NCBI GenBank assembly: GCA_963575745.1
Contig: CAUYUJ010003692.1
Location: 177,501-202,500, forward strand
DNA from: Prorocentrum cordatum
Lineage: Eukaryota > Sar > Dinophyceae > Prorocentrales > Prorocentraceae
Reading direction: 5' to 3'
Length of the DNA stretch: 25,000 nucleotides
Positions 1-8,370 of this stretch are shown here, one piece after another. Both the position numbers and the translations under genes were made by a program. Position 1 is the stretch's first letter. Every line of letters starts with the position of its first letter. The notes beneath the pieces were generated by a model. That model saw only the letters and a list, made by a program, of their open reading frames with translations. It was not told the origin of the DNA and searched no databases.

Positions 1-240
1 CATTTTGGCCTCCTGAGGGGGCAGCGCTAATTAGAGCTCCCCTCTTATTTCATCGATTTCCTCCACGATGGCCGCAAGAGGCCCCCAGGATGCCACAAGA
101 GGCCCCGAGATGGCCCCAAGATGGCCCCATGTGGCCCCAAGAAGCTCCCAAGAGGCCCCCAGGATGCCCCCAAGAGGCTCCCAAGAGACCCCCACGAGGC
201 TCCAAGAGACCCCCCAGAGGCACCCAAGACGCTCCAAGAG

Positions 241-300
241 GCCTCGGCGAGAATGCCCAAATCATTGATTTTACTAAGGTTTTGGCCACATTTGGGCCTC
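241..300 (-). repeat. Conserved 55-bp core inside the CCAAGAGG family, minus copy
   Basis: Read on the minus strand this stretch matches 481-540 closely: shared words are CCAAAACCTT, AAAATCAA, TTTGGGC and TTCTCGCC in the same order and spacing. It is the only AT-richer, non-periodic part of the block, so it may be the true core of the mobile or duplicated unit. Confidence 0.7.
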
Positions 301-480
301 CTGGGGGGGGTGGCACTGCTTCAGATGACTCCAAGAGCGCCTGGGAGAGCCCAAGATGACCTCCAAGATGGCTCAAGATATCCCAGGATGCCTCAAGATG
401 GCTCCCACGATGCTCCAAGAGGCCCCAAGACCGCTTCAGGACGGCTCCAAGTGGCCAAAGAGCTCCCCCAGGAGGCCCCG

Positions 481-540
481 AAGAGGCCAAAATCCTTCCA
501 AAACCTTTGGAAAATCAACATTTTGGGCTTTCTCGCCTTT
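481..540 (+). repeat. Conserved 55-bp core inside the CCAAGAGG family, plus copy
   Basis: This is the inverted partner of 241-300, with words CCAAAACCTT, AAAATCAA, TTTTGGGC and TTCTCGCC. A third, more diverged copy lies on the minus strand at 9431-9480 (ATTTTGGGC, AAACCTGG), again next to CCAAGAGG-type sequence. Confidence 0.7.
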
Positions 541-974
541 TCGCTTCCGATGGCCATCCGAGGCTTCAAGATGACTCCAAGATGGCCCAAGAGGGCTCCA
601 AGAGCGCTCTGAAGGCTCCCAAGAGGGCTTCAAGAGGGCCCCACGAGGCGCCCATGAGGCCCCAGGAGGCCCCAACAAGCGCCCCAGAGGCCTCCAAGAG
701 GCCCCCAAGAGACCCCCAAGAGGCCCCAAGAAGCTCTCCAAAGCACCCAAGACGCTCTAAGAGGCGTCCGGGACCGCCAAGAGGCCCCTAAAACGCTCCA
801 ACCGGCCTCCACTGGGGTACCCTTCCTTTGTGTGCTGCCGACTTCCCTGATCGAGGCACTTCCTCTGGGCATCGTTTCTGGATGGGCTGGTGGGGTTACG
901 CGAAGCGTCTAGAATTGTGTTATCTTCAGGTGGCTGTGCAGGCCCATCGAGACTAGACGAATCACGTCAAAGCG

Positions 975-978
975 TAGG

Positions 979-1023
<45 letters not shown>

Positions 1024-1159
1024 GCATCATCATCATAATCATCATCTCCATCATCACCATCATCGTCATCAGCAGCAGCACCAGCATCATCGTCATCATC
1101 ATCTTCATCAGACTCATCATCATCAGCATCCTCATCATCATCATCAGCATCATCATCAG

Positions 1160-1198
<39 letters not shown>

Positions 1199-1200
1199 TA
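975..1200. repeat. (CAT/ATC)n microsatellite
   Basis: An almost pure ATC trinucleotide tract with scattered G and T substitutions. It forms long poly-His, poly-Asp and poly-Met frames depending on frame and strand; these are repeat artefacts. Confidence 0.95.
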
Positions 1201-1400
1201 TTTCCATGGTTCCTCGGGCCCGTACTGCCTGGCTGGAGTCGCTCTCCAGTCACAGTGGCCGTCACACCCACGCGGCAGGGTGCGGATGCAGACACAACAA
1301 GGTGTGTCGGACCATCGGGCAGACGATGCGTCTGCAACGCGCGGTTGCGGCTCCACACCAGAGCCCACGGCATCAAGCGATTATGTGTGTTCACACCACT
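1201..1400. other. Non-repetitive spacer between two ATC tracts
   Basis: About 200 bases of ordinary mixed sequence separate two large ATC microsatellites. I see no homology to other parts of the window and no convincing exon. Confidence 0.5.
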
Positions 1401-1850
1401 GCGACCACACATCATCATCCTCATCCTAATCCTCATCCTCATCCTCATCCTCATCATCAGCATCATCCCATCGGCATCAGCATCAGCATCATCATCAGCA
1501 TGATCACCATCGTCATCCATGATCATCATCGTCGTCATCATCACAATCACCATCACCATCAAAACTATGAACACCCGCCAATCGTCATCATCATCACCAG
1601 CATCAGCATCATCATCACCATCACTATCATCATCAACAGCATCATCACCGACATCCTCCACATACCATCACCAGCAGCATTACCACCAGCATCAGCATTA
1701 CCATCACTCTCATGCTCCTCCTCCTCCTCATCATCATCCTCATCCTCATCAGCATCAGCATCAGCATCAGCATCATCACCACCATCATCATCAGCAGCAT
1801 CATAATCATCATCGTCATCATCCACATCACAATCAACATTATCTCGCGTG
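1401..1850. repeat. Degenerate ATC/CATCAG microsatellite
   Basis: A longer and more degenerate relative of the 975-1200 tract, mixing CAT, CAG, CCT and ATC triplets. Sub-blocks such as CATCCTCATCCT and CAGCATCAGCAT show local expansion. Confidence 0.9.
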
Positions 1851-2162
1851 CTCCCCTGCGCACCTTCGGGGCCATGGGGCACACGTCGGGCCCGCTTCCT
1901 GCAACCCTCGATCCCCGCGCCACCACGTGGCCTGTCCCGGAAACGCAGAGCCGAAAAGGTTGCCACACCTTGGGGGCGCGTCATTCACCTCCGCCGGCCT
2001 TCCGCCGGCGGAGGCGGCCCCGTTTCACCTCCGCCGCCCCTCCGCCGAGAAAAAAGACGGCAGCGCCTTCGATCCTCGACGGCCAGGCCTTTCCTCGACT
2101 CGTGGCGGCGATCGCGCTCAGTGGCCGCAGAATCGTCCCTCCCGCGCCCTCGAAAAACGCAC
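1851..2162. other. GC-rich stretch, no gene recognised (putative intron)
   Basis: Mixed GC-rich sequence downstream, on the minus strand, of the exon at 2163-2314. A short inverted word pair CCGCCGG/CCGGCGG at 1991-2010 is visible. Nothing else could be supported. Confidence 0.4.
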
Positions 2163-2314
2163 CGGCGGGCGCTGAGGGCGAGGCGCCGCAGCCGCCGGGC
2201 GCGGGCCGCGGTCGACGCCGCCGCGCGCCAGGCGTGCAGCGCGCAGAAGAAGAGCTGCGCCTCGCGCGAGGCCGCCGCGGCGTGCACGACGTAGCGCGCC
2301 ATGGCCTCGGGCCA
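2163..2314 (-). CDS. Exon of W-rich SFI1-like repeat protein (exon 6 of model)
   Basis: A 152-base minus-strand block encoding about 50 residues: starts WPEAMARYVV, continues LFFCALHAWRAAAS and ends LRRLALSARR. The FFCALHAWR core fits the aliphatic-x-W-R helix typical of SFI1-type centrin-binding repeats; the family assignment is by pattern only. The right border follows an AG whose A is the last base of a TIR element and whose G is the first base of its target duplication. The left border is followed on the minus strand by GTGCGT, a good 5' splice site. Frame is phase 0 at the 5' end and open throughout. The start codon of the protein is not here. It could belong to the same gene as the exons at 2.9-20 kb, because strand, composition and motif agree. 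No transcript evidence is available. Confidence 0.5.
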
Positions 2315-2315
2315 C

Positions 2316-2515
2316 TCGGGCGAAAGCGAAAGGGGGGGATAGCAAAGGGGGGGGTTGAGAATCAGCTCACGTGGCTGATTTTCCCGGCGCCTCCCGGCGC
2401 CGGGAGGCGCCCATGTATATCGAGGAATGGGCCCGGCGGCGGGGCCGAAACCAACTGCATGCAGCAGATTTCGTAACCCCCCCCTTTCCCTATCCCCCCC
2501 TTTCGTTCGGCCCGA
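2316..2515 (-). mobile_element. 200-bp TIR element with 5-bp TSD abutting an exon (introner-like)
   Basis: Terminal inverted repeats read TCGGGCGAAAGCGAAAGG... at the left and TCGGGCCGAACGAAAGG... on the reverse of the right end, followed in both by the G7 run, GATAG and a G8 run. The element is flanked by the 5-base direct repeat GCCAC (2311-2315 and 2516-2520). On the minus strand its polypyrimidine right arm (CCCCCCTTT, CTATCCCCCCCTTTCG) ends in CCCGA, and with the first TSD base forms AG immediately before the exon at 2314. It thus looks like an element that supplies a 3' splice site and polypyrimidine tract. It has no coding capacity. Precise removal of element plus one TSD leaves GTTGCGTGGCCCGAG, open in the exon frame. 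Confidence 0.75.
2386..2411. repeat. 26-bp perfect palindrome inside the TIR element
   Basis: GGCGCCTCCCGGC followed by its exact reverse complement, centred in the element. Just left of it is a second stem AATCAGC...GCTGATT (2360-2380). Confidence 0.9.
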
Positions 2516-2520
2516 GCCAC

Positions 2521-2870
2521 GCAACCATCACGACTGGCAGCTATTGGTCCTTTTCGGCCCTCGGGGGCCCTGGATTACCGGGCCGCGGGGGCCGTCAAAG
2601 CACGGCTCGCGGAGAGACGCCGGTCCCAGAAAAGGGGTCCGAATCTCCGGGGGGTCCACGTTTTGTAACAGACACTTCAGCGTCGGGCCGCCAGGGCCGA
2701 TCGCAGGCCCGATCGCCCACGCAGCGGGAGGGCTCTGACAAGCTCGGAGGCGCGTCTGTTGCTAGGTCGCCTTGCTTCCTGCTTGTCTGATTTCTCTGCA
2801 CAGCGGGCCCAGAGCTGGCTCCAGGCTGACGATGTGATCGCAACCCCGATCCAAGAAGCCACAGGGCCAG
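2521..2870. other. No gene recognised (putative intron)
   Basis: Mixed GC-rich sequence between the TIR element and the large minus-strand exon. A plus-strand frame runs through part of it but has no recognisable domain. On the minus strand a short exon could precede the TIR element (AATAG acceptor near 2545). Confidence 0.35.
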
Positions 2871-4349
2871 TCACGATCCAACAGCAGTGCCACGCCAAGG
2901 GAACCACACGGGCAGACCGACCCGGTAGCTTGACCGCCGATCTCGCCGGCTGCGTCGATCGCGATCGACAGTCGTGCGATCGACGGACGCTTGGGCCTGG
3001 GCTATCCGCAGCACGCGGAGAGTGTCCAGCTTGCTGGCTGAGGCCTCCTCGCCCTCCTGCAGCGCCGCAAGAGGCTGCCCCGGCTCAGGTTGCTCTCTGT
3101 CGCGAGGGGCGTCACGGTCGGCCAGCGCCTCCGCGCCGGGCGGCTGTGCGTGCTCGGCGAATCCGAGATCTCGGCGCAGACCGTCGACCGAGGCAGGGCT
3201 CTGGGCGGGAAGGTCCCGCGAAAAGTCGGCCCGCCTCCCCTTGTCGAGCAGGTCTTGCTGCGGCCGCTCGAGCGCTGCTCCGTGGCCGGCTGAGGCTTGT
3301 GTGAGCCTCTCGGAGGAGGCCTGCGTACGCGCGGCCTGCACCACTGCCCACCAAGTCGCAAGGGTCACCCTAGCAGCTGCTAAAGCAAACTCCACCTTCC
3401 AGCTGCTAGCCAAGAGGGACACGCACGAGTACACGCGACTCCTCGCATGCTGGTCGGCGGCCGTATTCTCGAACGAGCGTCGCAGGATCGAAGAGCCTGC
3501 GACGTTCTGGCGCCACTCTGCGAAGACCCAGCGCGCCACTGACATGTCCAGCCCTGCCCCCCAGATCTGCGTCAGCGTAGACGAGCACGCGAGCACGCAA
3601 CTCCGCGCCCGCTGCGTGGCCGCCTTCTTCTCACAAGACTGAGCAGCCTTGTGGTGCCACGCCGCGAAGGCCCAGCGCACACCTGCCACGTCCAACTCGG
3701 CCCCCCAAGTGCCAACCAGCCCAGACACGCTCGCGCACACCCGGCTTCGTGACCTCCACGCGGCGGCGCAAGAGCTTCGCTCGCCCTTTGCTTGCGCAGC
3801 CTGCTGGCACCACTCCGCGAACACGAGGTGCACGCCCGACACGTCCAGGCCCGCTCCCCAAATCTGGACCAGAGTGGACGAGCACGCGAACACGCGGCTC
3901 CGCGCCCGCTGCCTCGCGGCCCGCTCCCCCCGAGCCCGGGAGGCCCCCTGGCGCCACTCCGCGAAGACCCACCTCGCGCCCGCCGCGGCCAGCCCCGCCT
4001 CCCAGCTGCAGGCCAGCGCTGCCGCGCACGCGCGCACGCGGCCCCGCGCCTCCTGCGCCTGGGCCCTCCCGCACGAGGCGCCCGGCCGCGAGGCGGCGCC
4101 CCAGGCCTCGAGGGCGCAGCGCAGCAGCGCGGCGGCCCGCGCCCTGCTCACCGCCCGGTCGGCCTGCGACGGGCCCCAGCCGGGCTGCGGCCCCGCAGCA
4201 GCGCCGCGCGCCCGCGCCGCCGCGGAGGCCTCGCGGCGCCAGGCCTCGAGCACCGCGTGCCGCGCGAGGCGGTCCCGGAGCTCGGACACGACGAGCCGCG
4301 CCCGGTGCACGGCCTGCGCCTGGTGCGCGGCCTGCGCGGGGAGGGCCGC
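2871..4349 (-). CDS. Large exon: five paired-tryptophan ~48-residue repeats, SFI1-like
   Basis: The open frame on the minus strand starts behind the acceptor CAG at 4352-4350 with AALPAQAAHQ (phase 0) and stays open to a stop at 2871; the true 3' splice border or stop may lie before that. Between about 4052 and 3300 it holds five tandem repeats of 47-54 residues with the pattern R-x-R-S-R-V-x-A-C-S-S-T-L, IWGAGLDVSG, then WVFAEWRQ. Tryptophans alternate at spacings of 16 and about 32-38 residues. Upstream are further single motifs (VLEAWRREA, ALEAWGAAS). This resembles SFI1-type helical repeats that bind centrin along a rod, known from centrosome and basal-body proteins; that function is inferred. 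Downstream of about residue 390 the sequence turns charged and low in W (PQQDLLDKGRRADFSRDL), a possible tail. The repeats are degenerate at DNA level, so they are old relative to the satellite next door. Confidence 0.6.
   Translation of the reverse strand, partial: AALPAQAAHQAQAVHRARLVVSELRDRLARHAVLEAWRREASAAARARGAAAGPQPGWGPSQADRAVSRARAAALLRCALEAWGAASRPGASCGRAQAQEARGRVRACAAALACSWEAGLAAAGARWVFAEWRQGASRARGERAARQRARSRVFACSSTLVQIWGAGLDVSGVHLVFAEWCQQAAQAKGERSSCAAAWRSRSRVCASVSGLVGTWGAELDVAGVRWAFAAWHHKAAQSCEKKAATQRARSCVLACSSTLTQIWGAGLDMSVARWVFAEWRQNVAGSSILRRSFENTAADQHARSRVYSCVSLLASSWKVEFALAAARVTLATWWAVVQAARTQASSERLTQASAGHGAALERPQQDLLDKGRRADFSRDLPAQSPASVDGLRRDLGFAEHAQPPGAEALADRDAPRDREQPEPGQPLAALQEGEEASASKLDTLRVLRIAQAQASVDRTTVDRDRRSRRDRRSSYRVGLPVWFPWRGTAVGS
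3300..4052 (-). repeat. Five-copy protein-level tandem repeat in the exon
   Basis: Units start near 4052, 3908, 3755, 3611 and 3449 (minus strand). Conserved positions are R-S-R-V, the I/S-W pair (QIWGAGL), and F-A-E-W. Amino-acid identity is higher than DNA identity, which suggests selection on protein. Confidence 0.7.
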
Positions 4350-4585
4350 CTGCCCTGCTCTTCGAATAATAAGGGGGTGCCCACAGAAATGGCTGTGCCC
4401 CAAAACGAGGTTCCGACGACGCTGCGAACAAAAATCTGCAACATGTTCCGCAGGCGGCCGGGCCCCAAACAATGTCGACCCCCCCCTCTCTCCCGCCCCA
4501 ACCGTCCATGTTAATTACCCTGGCGATGGACCCAACCATATGCAGTTACGAGTACCGCAAAGCAGGTTGAGCGAATGAGAGGGAA
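4350..4585 (-). other. Intron 3' part upstream of the large exon
   Basis: On the minus strand the exon at 4349 is preceded by CCCCCTTATTATTCGAAGAG and then CAG, a plausible acceptor. The frame is also open here for 41 codons back to an ATG, but composition (MFGARPPAEHVADFCSQ) differs from the exon and no W repeat is seen. Confidence 0.4.
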
Positions 4586-6562
4586 CTCCCTAAGGGGCCA
4601 CAAAACGTGTGAGGGGTGTGCCGAAATGGGTGCGGTGCCGCCATGCGAACGCAGCCACTGGGGCCCTCGGTGGAGCTCCCTATGGGGCCACGAAACGTGT
4701 GAGAGGTGTGCCGAAATGGGTGCGGTGCCGCCATGCGAACGCAGCCACTGGGAGCCTCGGTGGAGCTCCCTATGGGGCCACGAAGCGTGTGAGGGGTGTC
4801 CCGAAATGGGCGCGGTGCTGCCATGCGAACGCAGCCACTGGGGGCCTCGGTGGAGCTCCCTATGGGGCCACAAAACGTGTGAGGGGTGTGCCGAAATGGG
4901 CGCGGTGCCGCCATGCGACACAGCCACTGGAGCCCTTGGTGGAGCTCTCTATGGGGCCACGAAACGTGTGAGGGGTGTGCCGAAATGGGCGCGGTGCCGC
5001 CATGCGAACGCAGCCATTGGAGCCCTCGGTGGAGCTCCCTATGGGGCCACGAAACGTGTGAGGGGTGTGACGACATGGGTGCGGTGCCGCCATGCGAACG
5101 CAGCCACTGGGGCCCTCGGTGGAGCTCCCTATGTGCCGAAATGGGTGCGGTGCCGCCATGCGAACGCAGCCACGGGGGCTTTCGGTGGAGCTCCCTCAGG
5201 GGACACGAAACGTGTGAGGGGTGTGCCGAAATGGGTGCGGTGCCGCCATGCGAACGCAGCCAGTGGGGCCTTCGGTGGACCTTCCTATGTGGCCACGAAA
5301 CGTGTGAGGGGTGTGCCGAAATAGGTGCGGTGCCGCCATGCGAACGCAACCACTGGGGCCCCCGGTGGAGCACCCTATGGGACCACGAAACGTGTGAGGG
5401 GTGTGCCGACCACGAAACGTGTGAGGGGTGTGCCGAAATGGGCGCGGTGCCGCCATGCGAACGCAGCCACTGGAGCCCTCGGTGGAGTGTGAAGGATGTG
5501 CCGAAATGTGTGCGGTGCCGCCATGCGAACGCAGCCACTGGGGCCCTATGGGGCCACGAAACGTGTGAGGGGTGTGCCGAAATGGGTGCGGTGCAGCCAT
5601 GCGAACGCAGCCATTTAGGCCTTCGGTGGAGCTCCCTATGGGGCCACGAAGCGTGTGAGGGTGTGCCGAAATGGGTGCGGTGCCGCCATGCGAACGCAGC
5701 CACTGGGGCCCTCGGTGGCTCCTATGGGGCCTCTAAGCGTGTGCGGGTGTGCCGAAATGGGTGCGGTGCCGCCATGCGAACGCAGCCACTGGGCCCTCGG
5801 TGGAGCTCCCTATGGGGCCACGAAACGTGTGAGGGGTTGTGCCGACATGGGCGCGGTGCCGCCATACGAACGCAGCCACTGGAGCCCTCGGCTGAGCTCC
5901 TATGGGGCAACGAAACGTGTGAGGGGTGTGCCGAAATGGGTTGAGGTGCCGCCATGCGAACGCAGCCACTGGGGCCCTCGGTGGAGCTCCTTATGGGGCC
6001 ACGAAACGTGTGAGGGGTGTGCCGAAATGGGTGCGGTGCCGCCATGCGAACGCAGCCACTGGGGCCCTCGGTGGAGCTCCCTATGGGGCCACGAAACGTG
6101 TGAGGGGTGTGCCGAAATGGGTGCGGTGCCGCCATGCGAACGCAGCCACTGGGGCCCTCGGTGGAGCTCCCTATGGGGCCACGAAACGTGTGAGGGGTGT
6201 ACCGAAATGGGCGCGGTGCCGCCATGCGAACGCAGCCACTGGAGCCTTCGGTGAAGCTCCTTATGGGGCCACGAAACGTGTGAAGGGTGCCGAAATGGGT
6301 GCGGTGCCGCCATGCGAACGCAGCCACTGGGGCTTTCGGCTGAGCTCCCTACGGGGCCACGAAACGTGTGAGGGGTGCGCCGAAATGGGTGCGGTGCCGC
6401 CATGCGAACGCAGCCACTGGGGCCTTCGGTGGAGCTCCCTATGGGGCCACGAAGCGTGTGAGGGGTGTGCCGAAATGGGCGCGGTGCCGCCATGCGAACG
6501 CAGCCACTGGGGCCCTCGGTGGAGCTCCCTATGGGGCCACGAAACGTGTGAGGGGTGTGCCG
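4586..6562. repeat. 90-bp tandem satellite, 22 copies
   Basis: The unit contains, in order, CCGAAATGGGTGCGGTGCCG, CCATGCGAACGCAGCCACTG, GGGCCCTCGGTGGAGCTCCC and TATGGGGCCACGAAACGTGT. The marker CCATGCGAA (or a one-base variant) occurs 22 times: first at 4641, last at 6490. Steps between copies are mostly 90, with exceptions 89, 66, 117, 68, 76, 86 and 88. The 117 step is a 27-base internal duplication of GACCACGAAACGTG-type sequence. Because 90 is divisible by 3, four or more frames stay open for long stretches, but indels that are not multiples of three show there is no frame constraint. The array lies in the putative intron between exons at 7701-7880 and 4349. Confidence 0.95.
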
Positions 6563-6620
6563 TGATAGTGGGAGGAGAGAGGAGGGAGGGGGGAGGAAGG
6601 AAGGAAGGAAGGAGCGAACG
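6563..6620 (+). repeat. Purine-rich GGAGGA/GGAA tract at satellite edge
   Basis: GGGAGGAGAGAGGAGGGAGG followed by four GGAA units. It marks the abrupt right end of the 90-bp array. Confidence 0.8.
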
Positions 6621-6871
6621 CGGGGCGCTGTCTCTTCAAAACGAGGACCCAACACCACAGGATGGTTGGAAAAAACGAAAATGTTGGTACATGCGCGGGC
6701 TCCCCTGCTATCACTCTGAATGATTGTCTCCAGGGACGGCGGGGGTGAGAACGTATTGCCCAATGTGCGAAGGGCCCACCGCCCCTGGCAAAAACGAAGG
6801 CGAAGTGATTGCGGGTGCACATGACATGCACCAGGATGGCCATCCCGCCGCCACTTCGGAATTGATTGTTG
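6621..6871. other. Unique sequence, no gene recognised
   Basis: Mixed sequence. A plus frame at 6724-6915 encodes 63 residues with a YCPMC motif, but no second C pair and no support for a gene. Confidence 0.3.
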
Positions 6872-7061
6872 ACAGGGACTGCGCGTTTCCTGATATCTAT
6901 GAAGGGGCCCTGTGACACACAAATAAATACACACAAATAAAAGAATTCCCCACATTCTCCCATATTTTCTGGGTTTCTGTCTTCCCCCCCCACTGCCCAT
7001 GTTTTCCCATATTTTCCTGGGAATCGACGATTAATTGTGTCTGTGTGTTTTTCCCCCTCCT
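6872..7061 (+). repeat. Dispersed ~185-bp AT-rich repeat, copy 1
   Basis: Marker words are ATGAAGGGG-type, GACACACAAATAAATACACA, TTTTCTGGGTTTCTGTCTTC and ATTAATTGTGTCTGTGTGTT. A second copy in the same orientation lies at 16310-16491 with the same order of words. The repeat is much richer in AT than its surroundings and has no open frame that is conserved between copies. It could be a SINE-like or MITE-like element; no clear TIR or poly(A) end was found. Confidence 0.8.
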
Positions 7062-7076
7062 GAGTGTAATGTCACC

Positions 7077-7205
7077 TGCACTGGCGCACATGGCACACTC
7101 TGGGCACGTCGTGCATGTGGAGCACCTGGCGCGGCTGGAGCACGTGGCACACTTGGCGCATGTGTAGCGCGTGGCGCATATGGCGCAACAGGCGCGCCTG
7201 GCACT
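7077..7205 (+). repeat. Imperfect 9-bp minisatellite (GTGGCGCAY)
   Basis: Words such as CTGGCGCAC, GTGGCACAC, TTGGCGCAT and ATGGCGCAA repeat every 9 bases or a multiple. The minus frame reads as APxAPx (VAPYAPRATHAP). Confidence 0.7.
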
Positions 7206-7700
7206 GGCCTTTCCTCAGAAATCCAGCGGGCGAAAAAATGTGAACGCTTCATCTCCCGGGCATCATCCCGCATCGGGCCTATGGAGGCGCAGTCGCCCCC
7301 ATGAAAAATCGCAGTTGAGGGTGGAGACTGGACGCAGGACGCAGGATCGCAGGACACGCACAGAACCAGGGCATCAGAACTTGTGCCCCAGACGTGGCCC
7401 TCTGGCCCAAGTGCAACTCGAGCTCTTCGGGGGCTCACGTGCCTGCCGGGGTGCCACGATACTGTCCCGCTGGCCCTGTCCTAAGACCCCCCCCCGAGCA
7501 GATCGCAACCGCCAACCTCGCTCGGGGATGGACAGACCTCCCTTTAGTAAAACGTGGTTTAGTGAAAACGACCTGAGGCCCGAACCTGGCGGGCGCAGGC
7601 CTGGAAAATAACGGCCACGGCGCCCTCTCGAGAACCGAAAACGGACAATTCACTAATCGACGTGTCCCTGTTGGGGGTTCTGCCCACCCCCGACTCGCAC
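7206..7700. other. Intron-like sequence, no gene recognised
   Basis: Mixed sequence starting, on the minus strand, with GTGCGAG directly after the exon at 7701. GACGCAGGACGCAGGATCGC at 7331 is a small local repeat. Nothing else could be supported. Confidence 0.35.
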
Positions 7701-7880
7701 CTCTTTCTGCCCCCTATGGGTGTCCAGGCACAGCTCCAGGGCAGCAGCGTCGGCCGCCTGCCGCCAGGCCGCCAGCGCGGAGCGCCGCAGCCACCCCTCC
7801 CGCAGGCCCGCGGCGTGCAGGCCGGCCCGGGCGCGCAGCTCCGCGAGGGCCTGCTGCCACCTGGCACTGCTTTCCGACTC
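7701..7880 (-). CDS. Exon of W-rich SFI1-like protein, duplicate B
   Basis: A 180-base phase-0 block (60 codons). On the minus strand it begins after GAAGCCGAG with GAGTCGGAAAGC (ESESSARWQQ), contains ALAELRARAGLHAAGLREGW and LRRSALAAWRQAADAAALEL, and ends HRGQKE before GTGCGAG, a good 5' splice site. GW...ALAAWRQ matches an SFI1-type helical repeat. Over about 115 bases it is nearly identical to 8395-8510, so it is a recently duplicated exon. The duplicates end with homologous donors (CAGAAAGAG|GTGCGAG here, CAGAAAGAA|GTTCGAG at 8063), which is strong internal support that both are real exons with these borders. Confidence 0.65.
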
Positions 7881-8062
7881 CTCGGCTTCTGTTGCTCCCA
7901 TCGTGCATAAGGACCGCGTCCCAGACATGATTTCTCGAGCGCCCGTAAAAAAAAGTGTCGAAAGGGTGTCGAAAGGGTGTCGAGAGAGTGCCGGACGAGT
8001 GTCTCCCGGGGCCCGACACGTGAACACCCTTGAGTTTTGGGGTACTTTGCTGGTGCTCGAAC
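7881..8062 (-). other. Putative 182-bp GT-AG intron with 11-bp tandem repeat
   Basis: On the minus strand it starts GTTCGAGCACC and ends GAAGCCGAG. It holds a pyrimidine stretch ACACTTTTTTTTACG and a small tandem repeat of GTGTCGAAAGG (plus strand, 7957-7985). Confidence 0.5.
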
Positions 8063-8107
8063 TTCTTTCTGATGGTCAAGGCTAATGTAGGCTGGAACAT
8101 CATACTC
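8063..8107 (-). CDS. Short exon piece completing duplicate A (EYDVPAYISLDHQKE)
   Basis: Fifteen codons in phase 0 between the right direct repeat border and GTTCGAG. Joined to 8368-8526 by removal of the 260-base insert, the frame runs LHAEEYDVPAYISLDHQKE. The end LDHQKE|VR aligns with LDTHRGQKE|VR of the paralogous exon at 7701. I infer it is the 3' part of an exon split by a transposable element. Confidence 0.55.
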
Positions 8108-8110
8108 CTC
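8085..8110. repeat. 26-bp direct repeat, copy 1
   Basis: ATGTAGGCTGG-A-ACATCATACTCCTC. It differs from 8345-8370 at one base and lies exactly 260 bases from it. On the minus strand it starts GAGGAGTATGATG and encodes EEYDVPAY. Confidence 0.9.
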
Positions 8111-8344
8111 TTGAGCAGGGACCGACCGTCCTGGCATTCCTATAGTCATACCACGAAATGTTCTTAGAACCCAAAAATGCTCGAATGACAAAAACACTGT
8201 GCTTAGAACATAAACCCGATGTGATAAAACAGGACAGCCCCAGCCAGAAATATTCTAGGAACATTTCGTGGGAGCCACAAGAGGTTCTTAGAACATTCCT
8301 TGGTAGGGCTATAGGCGAGCCAGGACGCTTCGCCTCTGCTTGAC
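8111..8344 (-). mobile_element. 234-bp TIR element inserted in an exon (introner-like)
   Basis: About 60 bases at each end form an imperfect TIR (roughly 75% by eye): GAGCAGGGACCGACCGTCCT and CCTATAG-x3-TACCA, then AATGTTCTTAGAAC at the left, matched on the reverse strand at the right end by AAGCAGAGGCGAAGCGTCCT, CCTATAG, TACCA and AATGTTCTAAGAAC. An inner pair CCACGAAATGTTC (8151) and GAACATTTCGTGG (8259) gives an alternative stem. It has no open frame of note. It sits exactly between the 26-base direct repeats at 8085-8110 and 8345-8370, which I read as a long target duplication. Removing 8367-8108 (GA...AG on the minus strand) restores one repeat copy and the exon frame. Confidence 0.75.
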
Positions 8345-8370
8345 ATGTAGGCTGGCACATCATACTCCTC
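8345..8370. repeat. 26-bp direct repeat, copy 2
   Basis: ATGTAGGCTGG-C-ACATCATACTCCTC, 25/26 identical to 8085-8110. Its minus-strand GAGGAG spans the border with the upstream exon half. Confidence 0.9.

Larger units (their letters stand above)
1..800. repeat. Low-complexity CCAAGAGG/CCCCAAGA repeat block
   Basis: The block is made of imperfect 10-11 base words around CCAAGAGGC, CCCAAGAGG and GGCTCCAAGA. The same words recur at 9560-9720, 10660-10770 and 20776-20945, so this is a dispersed family. Open frames on both strands here have biased W/G/S/L or P/R/Q/K composition that simply follows the repeat. I see no gene in it. Confidence 0.8.

Noticed and set aside
890-1990. Poly-His, poly-Asp and poly-Met proteins
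   Set aside because: Translation of an ATC microsatellite; no flanking exon signals.
4586-6562. CRISPR-like array
   Set aside because: The whole 90-bp unit is conserved; there are no unique spacers, and the setting is eukaryotic.
6724-6915. 63-codon plus frame with YCPMC
   Set aside because: A single short frame that overlaps the start of a dispersed repeat; no paired cysteines or homologous copy.
4546-7000. Long frames (100-385 codons) on both strands over the 90-bp satellite
   Set aside because: They are generated by a unit length divisible by three. Indels of non-multiples of three and equal openness on both strands argue against coding.
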